From contig OU696583.1 in the NCBI GenBank assembly GCA_916048095.2, forward strand, positions 5,409,322-5,473,321: a stretch of DNA of 64,000 nucleotides, read 5' to 3'. Below are positions 1 through 9,721 of the stretch, piece by piece (position 1 is the first letter of the stretch; each line of letters opens with the position of its first letter). This DNA comes from Sacculina carcini (lineage: Eukaryota > Arthropoda > Thecostraca > Sacculinidae). Below the pieces are notes generated by a model. It did not search any database. It was not told where the DNA came from and saw only the letters and a list, made by a program, of their open reading frames with translations. Both the position numbers and the translations under genes were made by a program.

Positions 1-1
1 G

Positions 2-301
2 ATACCCGCCGTCAAAACTGTCGCCAAACAACCTCTGACAAAACATCTGGCTAAATCCGCCTTGAAGACGGGCGTACGCACACTGCAAGATGTTCTCGAC
101 GGAGAAACTGCAAGTCAAGCCGTCCGCAATCGCTCTCGACACGAAGCTAAACGTCTTCTTCGAACCAGTATAAATAGTTTAAATCGTGCGACGAGTCAAT
201 CAGTCTCTCGACGACCGACAAAACGAAAAGGTGTTGGTCAACGACGTCAACAGGAACGCGACATCTTTGACAATGCAAAACGTAGACGAATGCGCTTGTG
301 A
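2..301 (+). CDS. Basic small Polinton protein, 5' end outside window
   Basis: The frame is open from the left edge and ends in a very Arg/Lys-rich tail (KRRRMRL at the C-terminus). It overlaps the start of the capsid-like frame by about 30 bases. Polintons and adintovirus-like elements carry small basic virion-core-type proteins in this position, next to the capsid genes, and that role is inferred here from composition and position only. The true start is not visible. Confidence 0.45.
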   Translation: MPAVKTVAKQPLTKHLAKSALKTGVRTLQDVLDGETASQAVRNRSRHEAKRLLRTSINSLNRATSQSVSRRPTKRKGVGQRRQQERDIFDNAKRRRMRL

Positions 302-1562
302 AATAACCGAGGTATTCTCTCGACCAGTGCTTGAAACCAGTGTGAAATCGTCCAAAACACATGTATATTACCCGGTGAGTCGACTAAGCAGCGAAGGTCC
401 GTTTGAATTTCACTTACCTGCGCTCGGTAAATCGTCTACGCGTCCATCAAAAACCAAGCTCTATGGCAAAGCACGTGTTGTCAATCGTGACGGTAGCGAA
501 CTCGTCGACGACGCCAACGTGAGCGTTGTCAACCTGCTACCACATGCTCTCTTCAAACAGATTGACTACCAGATTGGTGATACTATTGTATCGGATTCCA
601 GCGCACTCTATGGCTATCGTGCCTATCTTGAGACGTTGTTGTCGTATAACCAGAACGCTAAAAACGGTCATTTACGGTCGGGTTTTTGGCGTAAAGATAC
701 TGCTGGGCACTTGCATGATGTTAAACTTTTGAACATTGGTTTTAACGAACGCAAACAATGGGTGGCTGGAAGCAAAGTTTTTGATTTTTGTATACCGCTA
801 CAGCTGGATACCAACCATCAATGTCGTATATTGCCCGGTACAGTTTCGGAGAAACTCAAACTGATTCGAAACTCTGATCAGTTTGCTCTACTCGGTGCCG
901 AGGGAGAATACAAGATTGAAATTGTCGACCTGTGTGTGCATGTCGAGAAAATAACGCTTTCCGACTCGATGTGGGTGAATTTTCACAAACAGTTGGCGAA
1001 AACACCAGCCCGATATCCTATTCCACGAGTTCTACTGAAAACATATACTCTCCCCAAAGGAAACATGAGTGGAACTTTGAATAATATTTTCACCTCACAA
1101 GTGCCGCGACAAATTCTGCTGGGACTCGTAAGCACTGAAGCGTACCACGGATCGCTACAGAAAAACCCATGGAATTTTCACCACTACCATCTAAACAGTC
1201 TTCAGTTCTATATAAATGGCGAGCCGTACCCCACGCACCCCTATCGCCCCGATTTCACAAAAGGTCTATATATGAGATCGTATCTGTCACTGTTTGACGG
1301 TACCGGTCTCGATACGGAAAACCAGGGCCTGGATATCACACATGATGATTATGCGGCTGGTTATACTTTGTTTATTGTAGATCTGACTCCGGATCAGTGT
1401 GGTGGTGATCATTTGCATCCGCGTGAACAAGGTAATGTGAGGTGTGAGCTGGCATTCACTTACGCTCTACCCGAGACAATTAACGTTCTAATCTACGCCA
1501 CGTTTGAAAACGAAATCACAATTGACAGTGCGGGACTTGTCAGCACAGATTTTCAACTATGA
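273..1562 (+). CDS. Double jelly-roll capsid-like protein (F54H12.2-like family)
   Basis: About 430 residues if the first ATG (273) is used; the frame is open further upstream to 186 with a GTG. Family-typical stretches include KLYGKARVVNRDGS near the N-terminus, YGYRAYLETLLSYN, NPWNFHHYHLNS and DYAAGYTLFIVDLTPD, ending in a VLIYATFENEITID segment. Proteins of this length and pattern recur in animal genomes as F54H12.2-like proteins and belong to Polinton-type elements, where they are thought to form the virion shell. That places it as a structural protein of the element. It is one long open frame here. Assignment to the major or the minor capsid class is not certain. Confidence 0.7.
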   Translation: MQNVDECACEITEVFSRPVLETSVKSSKTHVYYPVSRLSSEGPFEFHLPALGKSSTRPSKTKLYGKARVVNRDGSELVDDANVSVVNLLPHALFKQIDYQIGDTIVSDSSALYGYRAYLETLLSYNQNAKNGHLRSGFWRKDTAGHLHDVKLLNIGFNERKQWVAGSKVFDFCIPLQLDTNHQCRILPGTVSEKLKLIRNSDQFALLGAEGEYKIEIVDLCVHVEKITLSDSMWVNFHKQLAKTPARYPIPRVLLKTYTLPKGNMSGTLNNIFTSQVPRQILLGLVSTEAYHGSLQKNPWNFHHYHLNSLQFYINGEPYPTHPYRPDFTKGLYMRSYLSLFDGTGLDTENQGLDITHDDYAAGYTLFIVDLTPDQCGGDHLHPREQGNVRCELAFTYALPETINVLIYATFENEITIDSAGLVSTDFQL

Positions 1563-2005
1563 ACGCGCTTGAATTGGAACGGTTGCTCGACACAGTCGCC
1601 ACATTTCGGGGGGTTTGGGCGTGCGACCGGCTAAAACATTTCACATTTGCTCGCGGTGTGCGCACATCAATTATTGTGAATATACAACCGCGCTGGCAAT
1701 CGGGTCTGCATTGGGTCGTGTTTGCCTGGGACGGTGAAAATCTCCAATATTTCGACTCGTCTGGCAACTCACCCGTCTGGCATCCCTCGTTTGTGAATTT
1801 TATAAACAAACATGTAAACTATAATCAGTGTGTGCTGAACACGCGCGTCATTCAGGCGCCGGACTCGGACGTGTGTGGACAGTACTGTGCCCTATTTGTT
1901 GCATTGTTTGACGCCGACTGGGATCTGCAAGATTTCGTTTCGTGCCTATCCACCGACCCTGCTATCAACAATAAGCTTTTAGCGCTGGTATGGTCATACT
2001 TGTAG
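1559..2005 (+). CDS. Adenain-like (Ulp1-fold) cysteine protease of Polinton
   Basis: A protein of 148 residues with the adenovirus-protease triad in order: His in GLHWVVFAWD, Asp in LQYFDSSG and Cys in DVCGQYCALF. Its length is slightly below adenain (about 200 residues). In adenoviruses and Polintons this enzyme cleaves virion proteins during maturation. Its ATG overlaps the capsid stop codon (ATGA), which supports a shared transcript unit. Confidence is high for the family and moderate for the substrate. Confidence 0.8.
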   Translation: MNALELERLLDTVATFRGVWACDRLKHFTFARGVRTSIIVNIQPRWQSGLHWVVFAWDGENLQYFDSSGNSPVWHPSFVNFINKHVNYNQCVLNTRVIQAPDSDVCGQYCALFVALFDADWDLQDFVSCLSTDPAINNKLLALVWSYL

Positions 2006-2514
2006 ACTGTGACGGTTTCCAGCACAAGGATTCGCCTTTTGTTGTCAAGGAATTGGTTGTGCATGACCTGTGCTCGGGATACTTGTGGCACACCATCCTA
2101 CCGCCACCACAATTGAAACTCAACGCTGAGCGACGCAAGCATTTTCTATTTTTGACGGCGACCCTACACGGCTTGGAATATAATTACAATCCTTACAACA
2201 CGCACAAGTATGAACAAAAGCTGCGCGACGCAAGTTACCTCATTCAAAGTCTGGCACCCGACCACATCTACGCCAAAGGTATCGACAAGGATCGTCGACT
2301 TTCCCACCTACTTGAACTAAATATTGAAAATCTCGAAGACATCCTACCCGACTATTTATCAATGAACGCACGCGACATACATGTACTACCCAACATCACA
2401 CCGTGTCCATATACTCATGTCATTCCTACAAACTGTTGTATTTTACGTTGTCAACATTTCGCTAAATTGCTGTATGCAATGAATCTGTGTACACCGCGCA
2501 TGCTACCATTTTAA
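1990..2514 (+). CDS. Unrecognised Polinton-associated protein
   Basis: 174 residues. The N-terminus is a hydrophobic strand with acidic residues (VILVDCDGFQ), then VVKELVVHD, a mid-region HGLEYNYNPYN and a YAKGIDKDRRL motif. I do not recognise a named domain. The VDCDGF and KEL pattern is vaguely like an RNase H-fold or DEDD nuclease core, but the full catalytic set is not evident, so no function is given. It starts 16 bases inside the protease gene and is followed directly by an AATAAA (about 2513) that could serve as a poly(A) signal. Confidence 0.5.
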   Translation: MVILVDCDGFQHKDSPFVVKELVVHDLCSGYLWHTILPPPQLKLNAERRKHFLFLTATLHGLEYNYNPYNTHKYEQKLRDASYLIQSLAPDHIYAKGIDKDRRLSHLLELNIENLEDILPDYLSMNARDIHVLPNITPCPYTHVIPTNCCILRCQHFAKLLYAMNLCTPRMLPF

Positions 2515-2614
2515 TAAATTGAACGATAACAAAGTGTGTTTTTGTTCGCGCGCAATAATCAAACTCTTGTAACACATCACGAAATGTATTGGTAAACCGT
2601 ACATATAGAATAAT

Positions 2615-2956
2615 TCAACAAATTTTGTTCCGTTTACTTTGTGGTTCACCTTGAACCTCTTTGTGCACAACCATCTTCATTTTGTCGGCTTTAAATTCAC
2701 GATAAATCTTGGTTTCGGTCAAGTACTGTTTTCGCGACTCATAGTAGCTCATAACAATGGTCTTCATCCACTCCATAGTGTTGCAGGTCGCATCGGGCGG
2801 CCGGTAAATCTGAGTCTCGTCACTTCGCACCAACGCCACCGACAACACTTTAAATGATACAGCGGCTGCAACGGCTCCAAGAACAGCATCTCTCATCGGT
2901 CGACTCATAACTGTATCGATCACAATCTGTAGTGCACGCTCCTCGTTGGTGAACAT
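2615..2956 (-). CDS. Small hypothetical protein with hydrophobic segment
   Basis: About 113 residues from the ATG at 2956. It has a central Ala/Val-rich segment (AVLGAVAAAVSFKVLSVALV) long enough to cross a membrane, and a Lys-rich C-terminus. It is convergent with the + strand block. Small membrane proteins occur in Polintons, but I cannot match this one. It could also be a chance frame. Confidence 0.3.
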   Translation of the reverse strand: MFTNEERALQIVIDTVMSRPMRDAVLGAVAAAVSFKVLSVALVRSDETQIYRPPDATCNTMEWMKTIVMSYYESRKQYLTETKIYREFKADKMKMVVHKEVQGEPQSKRNKIC

Positions 2957-2998
2957 TCTCACCGCGCCGCGATGAATTTTCCAAAAGGGGTCAAAATA

Positions 2999-3391
2999 TC
3001 ACTCCAGTTGCATAATATTAGTAAGCTGTTTTTGTAAGTGTTCGAAATCCGTCTGACTATGTTTTTCCAGTCGTCCGAAAATAATCCAAATCCTCTGCTC
3101 CAGTGGGTGTCCACAGATGAACGGCGTATCGGCAACAAACTTGACCGCATGATGTTCCAGTGGCAGGATCCGCTTGGTCGTATCAACGTTTGTATTCACC
3201 TGACTCATGTTGACAATTCCCCGATAAAAGCTACACAACCTCACCCGCAAGCGTCTCGAGCTCAACTGCGTATCACGGCTGAGACTAATTGCACTACTTA
3301 TCGGAGCATGCGTCATAATTATCGCCATCACTCCGTGTCTGATAATTTCGCTCTTACAGTCGATGTTTATCTTTCTTTGTATAAACACCAT
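2999..3391 (-). CDS. Small hypothetical protein, Polinton region
   Basis: 130 residues with no motif I recognise; the middle is Arg-rich (SSRRLRVRLCSF). It lies just upstream of, and in the same direction as, the hydrophobic small protein, with a 43-base gap, so the two may be one transcript. A + strand frame overlaps much of it, which lowers confidence. Confidence 0.25.
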   Translation of the reverse strand: MVFIQRKINIDCKSEIIRHGVMAIIMTHAPISSAISLSRDTQLSSRRLRVRLCSFYRGIVNMSQVNTNVDTTKRILPLEHHAVKFVADTPFICGHPLEQRIWIIFGRLEKHSQTDFEHLQKQLTNIMQLE

Positions 3392-3922
3392 GAGCTGTGT
3401 TTCTCCTGCTACACTGGTGCCTAATTATAACTATCGCTATGTTGGTGGTAGTTCGTCAGATAGCAAACACATCATTAGTGAATCGTACAAAGAGTACACA
3501 TCGTTTGACGTGTGTCTTTCGGAAGCTCTACAAGAAGGTGTTTCTGTTCCTGATACATGGTCGGCTGAACTGGAAACTGTGTATGAGACACACGATATGA
3601 TTTACATAATCAAAATTGATCGAAAAATCAACAAACATTTGTGTTCACGATGTGTTCGCTGAATCGTATGGCCAATATGATTCTACATGATTTCCGCTTG
3701 TATATTTGCCATAGTTGTGTATCAAGTGAAAATACACAAAGATCATTTCGTTGCAAGTCATTTTTGTGTCAATTCCGACACAGTCGAATAGCGTTTTAAT
3801 TACCGATTTAGTCAAACCATTTTGTATAAACCCATTTCGGCTATAATACACTACTCACGCCTCTGCCAAACATCGACTTGGCGATCCCGATATATCGTGA
3901 CGCAAACAAATGCGGCGCAAAC

Positions 3923-4340
3923 AAATATGTCTAGCTCCACCAGCATATTCCCGCTGTGACTGAACTCTGCGAGGACCCCGGTTCGAAACCCGTCAGGTAT
4001 GCATATTTAAAATAAATAGAATAAATAAAAGTTAGGTTGGGTTAGGTTAGGTTAGGTTAGGTATAGAATAAAGAATACATAGAATAAAGAATAAGAAACA
4101 AATAATAAATACAAATGTGGCGCTAAAGAGACAAATATGTTTAGTTCCACCAGCAAACGCTATATATACACCTATTACACATCACCTGTAAAACGCTGCT
4201 GTGGCCGATCTCGGCAGACGCTGACTTGGAGACGCGAGGACCACGGTTCGAAACCCTTCAGGTATGTATATTTAAAATACATAAAAAAGTTAGGTTAGGT
4301 ATAGAATAAAGGAAAAAAGTTAGGTTGGGCATAGAATAAA
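3923..4340 (+). repeat. Two tandem SINE-like units with TTAGG-type tails
   Basis: Two related units begin with ACAAATATGT and TAG-TCCACCAGCA (about 3923 and 4130). Both carry a tRNA-type B box GGTTCGAAACC (3980-3990 and 4245-4255); the second also has a plausible A box GTGGCCGATCTCGG at 4201-4214, about 30 bases ahead. This is the promoter layout of tRNA-derived SINEs. Each unit ends in A/T-rich DNA plus runs of GGTTA/TTAGG (4035-4060 and 4288-4305). TTAGG is the arthropod telomere unit, but here it is internal. Confidence 0.5.
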
Positions 4341-4500
4341 GAATAAATATAATAAGAAAGGAAGAATAAGAAAAAAAAAAATATTTGGGGTAGGTCGGGT
4401 TAGGTCGGGTCAGGTCAGGTTTAAAAAAAAAAATAATAATAAAAAAAAAAAATAATAAAAATAAAAATGACGTCAGAGGGGTGACTAAGTAATGTAAACA
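4341..4500. repeat. A-rich and GGTTA-like low-complexity DNA
   Basis: Poly(A)-like runs, GGTCGGGTTAGG-type degenerate telomere-like repeats (4386-4420) and AAT-rich tracts. No gene is seen. Confidence 0.6.
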
Positions 4501-4504
4501 AATG

Positions 4505-6258
4505 TCACAAAGTGTTGAAGCCTTCTACTCGCAGTGGAGCTCCTCCAGCAATGTGCACTGGTGGTCGACTTAGGCAGTCCGAGACGACGTTTCTGGGTCC
4601 GCTGATGTGACGAATGTCCGTCGAGAACTCACTTATAAAGGCAAGCTGTCGCTGCACTCGAGGCGAACGTTCTGCCGAACTGGTGAAGGCGTACGTGAGC
4701 GGTTTGTGGTCAGTCCATAACTGTAAGCCAGGTCGACCCTCCAGCAGGTGATGAAACCGTCTGATGGCACTGAAGAGCGCATGCAGCTCTTTGTCACCCG
4801 TGCACCAGCGTAGTTGGGCACCTTGGAGCTTGCGAGAGTGATACGCCAAGGGAACCCAGATTCCACTCTGTCTCTGCAGGATTACTGCTCCCACGGCTGT
4901 GTCTGACGCATCAGCCACGACCTTGGTCGGGGCGTCGTTCCACGGGAACGCCAGACGGCATTGACCATTGGACGACGCATTGGCCAGTGCACGCTTGCTT
5001 AATTTGAAAGCGGACATCTGTGCATCCGTCCAGTGTAATGTACGTCGGCTGAGTCTACAGGCGTCGTGAATTGGCTGCAACAAAGTCGCGATGTGTGGGA
5101 TGAAGCGATGAAAATGATTAATCATTCCAAGATATCGCTTGCATTCGTTGACACTGCCAGGCGGGGACATAGCGACGAGATCAGCAACTTTATCCGGCAG
5201 CGGTTCGATGCCGAGCGCAGACAATTTGAGGCCGAGAAAACGCACCTCAGACCGACCGAAGACGCATTTCTCGGGCTTCACAACGAGACCCGCTGTCCGG
5301 AGACGGCGAAATAACTCACTCAAGTCGCGGCGGTGTTGATCGGCGTTGGGTGAGTACACGAGAATGTCGTCAATGTACACATAGACGTTGGACATGCCTC
5401 GGAGCACTGAATCCATCAGCCGCTGAAATGTCTGTGCGGCGTTAGACAGACCAAAGGGCATGCGCCGGTACTCAAACAAACCGAATGGAGTCGTGATGGC
5501 TGTCTTCTTCTGGTCTGGAGACACGGAGACACTCTTTGTTCAGCCACTCGCGGCAGAGTGATTGGAGCGCCCCAGGCATTCTGCACAGTAACACTTCGCG
5601 GATAATTTCGTGGTCCGTGTCGTCTGGGTACAGTGCTGCGAGGTCTCCAAATAACTCGGACGGCTTCCTCGATCCAAGTTGTCTCGGCAGATTCTCAAGT
5701 CGTCGAAGACGCTCTGCAGGTGTGAGTCGCAGTCTGCTTCTCAGCCTGTGTTGGAGACGGTCATAGCAGTCGGGGGCCAGCGGTGACTGCGACACAATAT
5801 CCTTCACTAGCCTGAACTGAGCCGGCGGGAGTTTTGCGAGGACCTTGCGGAGTTTCGTGGCTTGTGTTGTGATGCCCCCATCAATGAGGAGGTTATCACA
5901 CATTAACAGCCATGTATCAATGTCCATCTCATCGAAAGTGGGCAGTTCCACACGAATTGGGGCGCACAATCCCTCAGCCGTCTCAAAAGACATGGCAAAT
6001 AATGAAAATCGAAGCGAAAGCAATTATATAATCAATAATGAATGCGAGAAACAGTCTCTCGAAATCTCACTTGCATAAAGCGAGAATAATCGGGGTCACC
6101 ACTTGTAGCAGTTCGGCTAGACACACACACGGGCGCGGTTGATGAACGAATGTATATTATTAACAACAATGGCGGATGAATGATAATCAAACACATTAAC
6201 GACGCACCACATACAAAACAATACAAATACAATTAGTGTTGCCAGGTCACTGGCTACA
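4505..6258 (-). mobile_element. Ty3/gypsy LTR retrotransposon, broken
   Basis: On the - strand the order is LTR (6104-6258, begins TGTAGC and ends GCTACA), a primer-binding-site-like TGGTGACCCCGA directly after it, a Gag-like part (about 5470-6010) and a reverse transcriptase plus RNase H part (4505-5524). The RT shows YIDDILVYS and PFGLSNAAQTFQRLMD; the RNase H shows WTDHKPL. The Gag-like part resembles those of metazoan Mag/Kabuki-type gypsy elements (ITTQATKLRKVLAKLPP). No integrase or second LTR is seen. The element is broken, with at least two breaks. The LTR's outer edge lies 2 bases from the large palindrome. Confidence 0.8.
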
Positions 6259-6260
6259 AA

Positions 6261-8344
6261 ACCCACTCTTTATAGATACATTTAATTCCCCCGTCGTGCG
6301 GAACAGTTCATAAAATATAATTAATATTGAATTCATAAAAAAGTAGTGCAAATTGAAAAAGAAAAACAAACCCATAGGAAAGTTTTAGCTAATATAAAAG
6401 TCTAAATGTGAAATTAATGTTTCAATTTAGAAAACATGTTTTTCCACAACCCGCCTCATATTTAAAGCTGCCCGTCGTGCGGAATAATTCAGAACTCAAA
6501 CACGAAACAAACACAAAGAAAATTGATGAAAAACGACCAATAGAAAAGTCAAATTTGTAAATTCTTGTTTTAATTATTGACGATGATTTTCCCTCAACAC
6601 TGCTCAAATTCACACCCGTCCTTCGTGTGTAGTAATTCAGAAGTGTAACACTATCAAAACAATGAAACATCTCTATAATTCCAGATTAATGCTTCCTCTA
6701 AAACAGCATATGCATATACTTGGCATTGCATGATATTACAACCCGCATCCTTATGCAGCTTAAGCGTATGCAACTTGAAATTAAACCAATTAAATTAAAC
6801 AATAAAATTCAGTAGCTTACTTTGTTCCAAGTAGCATTTTACCCGCCCGTCGTGCGGAACAATTCATGTGTAAATATTGAGGACAATAAAGACTTTCTAT
6901 TCAGTATAGTTTAGCATTAATTAAACTGTACGCAATAAAACCACACCATCCATGCTTGGAGATAATATGATGCATTCATAATTGTGATTGGGCTTCAGTG
7001 AAATTAAATCAGTGTATATTCATGTGTAATCGCAAGTGCGCATAATAGCTGTCAAATTGGCAACATGACATTTTGACTTTACACCGCCGTAACTTCCTTT
7101 AGATACACTTTGGAAAATTAAAAATTATACCGTATTGTAGAAAACAAAATTCTAGCACGATGGTATTATTTATTTTTATGTATAACAAATAGTTACTGAG
7201 AAATAGTAGAAAAATTAATTAATTTTAGTCGCCCGGTGTTCAAGTGTAATTTTGGATGTATTTGAGAATTTTGCCAATTTTACACGTTTTTTGTATCATT
7301 TGTGGGTATGAATTATAGCTTATCTTGTAGAACAAAAAATTATCTACACAGTTGTATATTCCTGTGTAATCGCAAGTGCGCATAATAGCTGTCAAATTGG
7401 CAACATGACATTTTGACTTTACACCGCCGTGACTTCCTTTAGGTTTACTTTGGAAAATTAACAATTATACCGTTTTGTAGAAAACAAAATTTCTAGCACG
7501 ATGGTATAATTTATTTTAATGTGTGACAAATAGTTACTGAGAAATAGTAGAAAAATTAATTAATTTTAATCACCCGGTGTTCAAGTGAAATTTTGGATCT
7601 ATTTGAGAATTTTTCCAATTTACACGTATTTTGTATCATTTGTGGGTATAAATTATAACTTTTCTTGTAGAACACAAAATTATCTACACAATAGTATAAT
7701 TTTTATAGCTGTACCATTGTTGGTTTATGAGGAATAGATAGCGGAATATTGACCAAAATATTCACGTTTTTGTGTGCTAATTTTGCCTTTTTGACTTTGT
7801 CATTTACACTTCACACCGCCGTAACTTTTTTTAATAGACTTTGTAAAATTAAAAATTATACTGTGTTGTAGAAAAGAAAATTCCCAGCATGATGGTATTA
7901 TCTATTTAGATGTGTGATAATTATTTTTTGAGAAATAGAGAAAAAAGTATAGAAAATTTGACGCGTAGAGTTTAAATAAAATTTTGAATGTAGATTGAAT
8001 ATTTTTCCATTTTACATGTTTTATATTCAATTTTTGGGTATAAATTATAGTGCGTTGAGTAGAAGATAAAATTTTATACACAGTGGTATAATTTGTATAG
8101 TTGTACCATTGCTGGTTTAGGAGGAGTAGTCTTCAGAAAATCGACCAAAATTTTCGCATTTTTTAGGGTTCATTTTGTCTTTTCACCGTAATAACTTTTT
8201 TGGGTTTTATTTTTAAAACTTAGAATTTAGTGTTAAGTGTAGTCAAGAAAATTTCCAACATGATGGTATAAATTTCCAGCGGGTACGCCTAGTGGTGGCC
8301 GAGTATTAGCTGATAGAAAATGGACCAAGGATGGTGAACACACA

Positions 8345-8423
<79 letters not shown>

Positions 8424-8445
8424 GATCTCTTTTATATCTATAATA
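6261..8445 (+). repeat. Left arm of the large palindrome
   Basis: A/T-rich DNA without a gene. Short frames such as the one near 7240-7464 reappear in the other arm only because the arms are copies. The inner end carries a long (AC)n run and then CAGAGGATCTCTTTTATAT, which is mirrored at the inner end of the right arm. Confidence 0.75.
8345..8420. repeat. (AC)n microsatellite
   Basis: About 38 uninterrupted AC units at the inner end of the left palindrome arm. The matching place in the right arm (9748-9765) has only a short GT run, so this tract has expanded or contracted since the arms formed. Confidence 0.95.
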
Positions 8446-9710
8446 ATAAAGCTCAACGTACGTGTGTGAGTGAGTGTGTGTGCAGAACGGCACATTGGTG
8501 TATATATATTGGTGTGTGTGTCTGTGTGTCGATATGCCATGACTCACGTGCATTGCAGCGAGCGTTTGCAGCGAGCGTTTGCAAATGCCCAGTGGCGTGC
8601 AGAGTGCGTAGTAAAACAGAGTGTTTAAATAAGTACATTGTCGTGCATGTGCGTGTTCCACAGGCGTTTTTCGAGTGGATATGTGTAGCTTACCAATATT
8701 GTAATTGTAATTAACATTTATTTTTCTACTGGTGTTTGTTTTTCACCATTATTCTACGCACTGCGCCATTCAGTTGAGCGATTGCTAGAAACGCCCATGC
8801 GAGATTGCCACCTCAGGCACACACACACTCACATACACACTGACATACATGCACACACACACACACATACACACTGACATAGATGCACACACACACACAC
8901 ATACACATACAGGTACACGTACACACACACACATACATACACAGTGTACAGAACGGCACACTGATGTATATATTGGTGTGTGTGTCTGTGTGTCGATATA
9001 CCATGACTCACGTGCATTGCAGCGAGCGTTTGCAAATGCACAGTGGCGTGCAGAGTGCGTAGTAAAACGGAGTGTTTAATTAAGTACATCGTCGTGCATG
9101 TGCGTGTTCCAGAAGCGTTTTTCAAGTGTATATGTGTAGCTTACCAATATTGCAATTGTAATTATCATACATTTTTCTATTGGTGTTTGTTTTTCACCTT
9201 TATTCTACACACTTTTGTCATTCAGTTGAGCGATTGCTAGAAACTTCCCTGCCAGATTGCCACCACATCTTTTCTGCGAACTGTTCTTGCATAATTATGC
9301 AATTCTTCCCAGGAATTGCACACACGATACCGTTTTGCATTTTGTATTGGTATGTGTGTCCGTGTGCCGAAATTCTATGAACGAACACGTGTGCAGCCAG
9401 TGTTTGTATGCGTGTGCGTCTGTATGTGCGATGCGAACTTATATAATGTCGTGCACACGGATTGTGCAACATTTTGATGATCAGACGGCGATTCTGTCGC
9501 AGGCTGGTTAAACATACCAGAACCATAATACCAATATTCGCGTGCCTTTGGCACTAATAGTTGAAGCGCGTATCCGACTCAATGTGAGTATGAACACTTG
9601 AATTTTATATGCCTACACTACTTATTGAATTATATGTGGTTACACTTGTTATTTTCGAGACGCACGTAGTGCGGATCTACTAGCGACCATAACCGCACGA
9701 AGTGCGGAAC
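8430..9710 (+). mobile_element. Helitron-like non-autonomous element
   Basis: It begins after an A with TCTCTTTTATATC and then ATAATAAAGCTCAACG, the style of many Helitron 5' ends. It ends with a hairpin CCGCACGAAGTGCGG, ten bases and CTAG followed by T, as expected for Helitron 3' ends inserted between A and T. There is no Rep/helicase. Inside, a ~470-base unit is repeated (8455-8815 and 8945-9266), each copy with GT/CA tracts. The first part of its 5' end also pairs with the inner end of the right palindrome arm, so the border could instead belong to the palindrome. Confidence 0.5.
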
Positions 9711-9721
9711 TTGTCGCTAGT

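Larger units (their letters stand above)
1..3900. mobile_element. Polinton/Maverick-like element, partial fossil
   Basis: The block holds a basic small protein, a capsid-like protein, an adenain-like cysteine protease and a fourth protein on the + strand, then two small reading frames on the - strand. The + strand frames overlap or abut: the protease ATG overlaps the capsid stop, and the next ATG lies inside the protease end. Such packing and gene content is known from Polintons and related adenovirus-like elements. Polymerase B, integrase and ATPase are not in view, so the rest lies to the left or is lost. No terminal inverted repeat was found, and the right border near 3900 is set only by the start of SINE-like DNA. 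Confidence 0.7.

Noticed and set aside
3363-3662. A + strand 99-residue frame in the Polinton region
   Set aside because: It has no recognisable motif, partly overlaps an opposite-strand frame, and nothing sets it apart from chance; it may still be a small element gene.
4035-4060. A chromosome end (telomere)
   Set aside because: The TTAGG-like runs are short, degenerate and internal, attached to SINE-like units.
8233-9004. Frames of repeated Thr/His or Cys/Val across CA/GT tracts
   Set aside because: They are translations of dinucleotide repeats in several frames and strands, with no domain; the same applies at 25454-25716, 41523-41757, 52680-53110 and 57430-57850.
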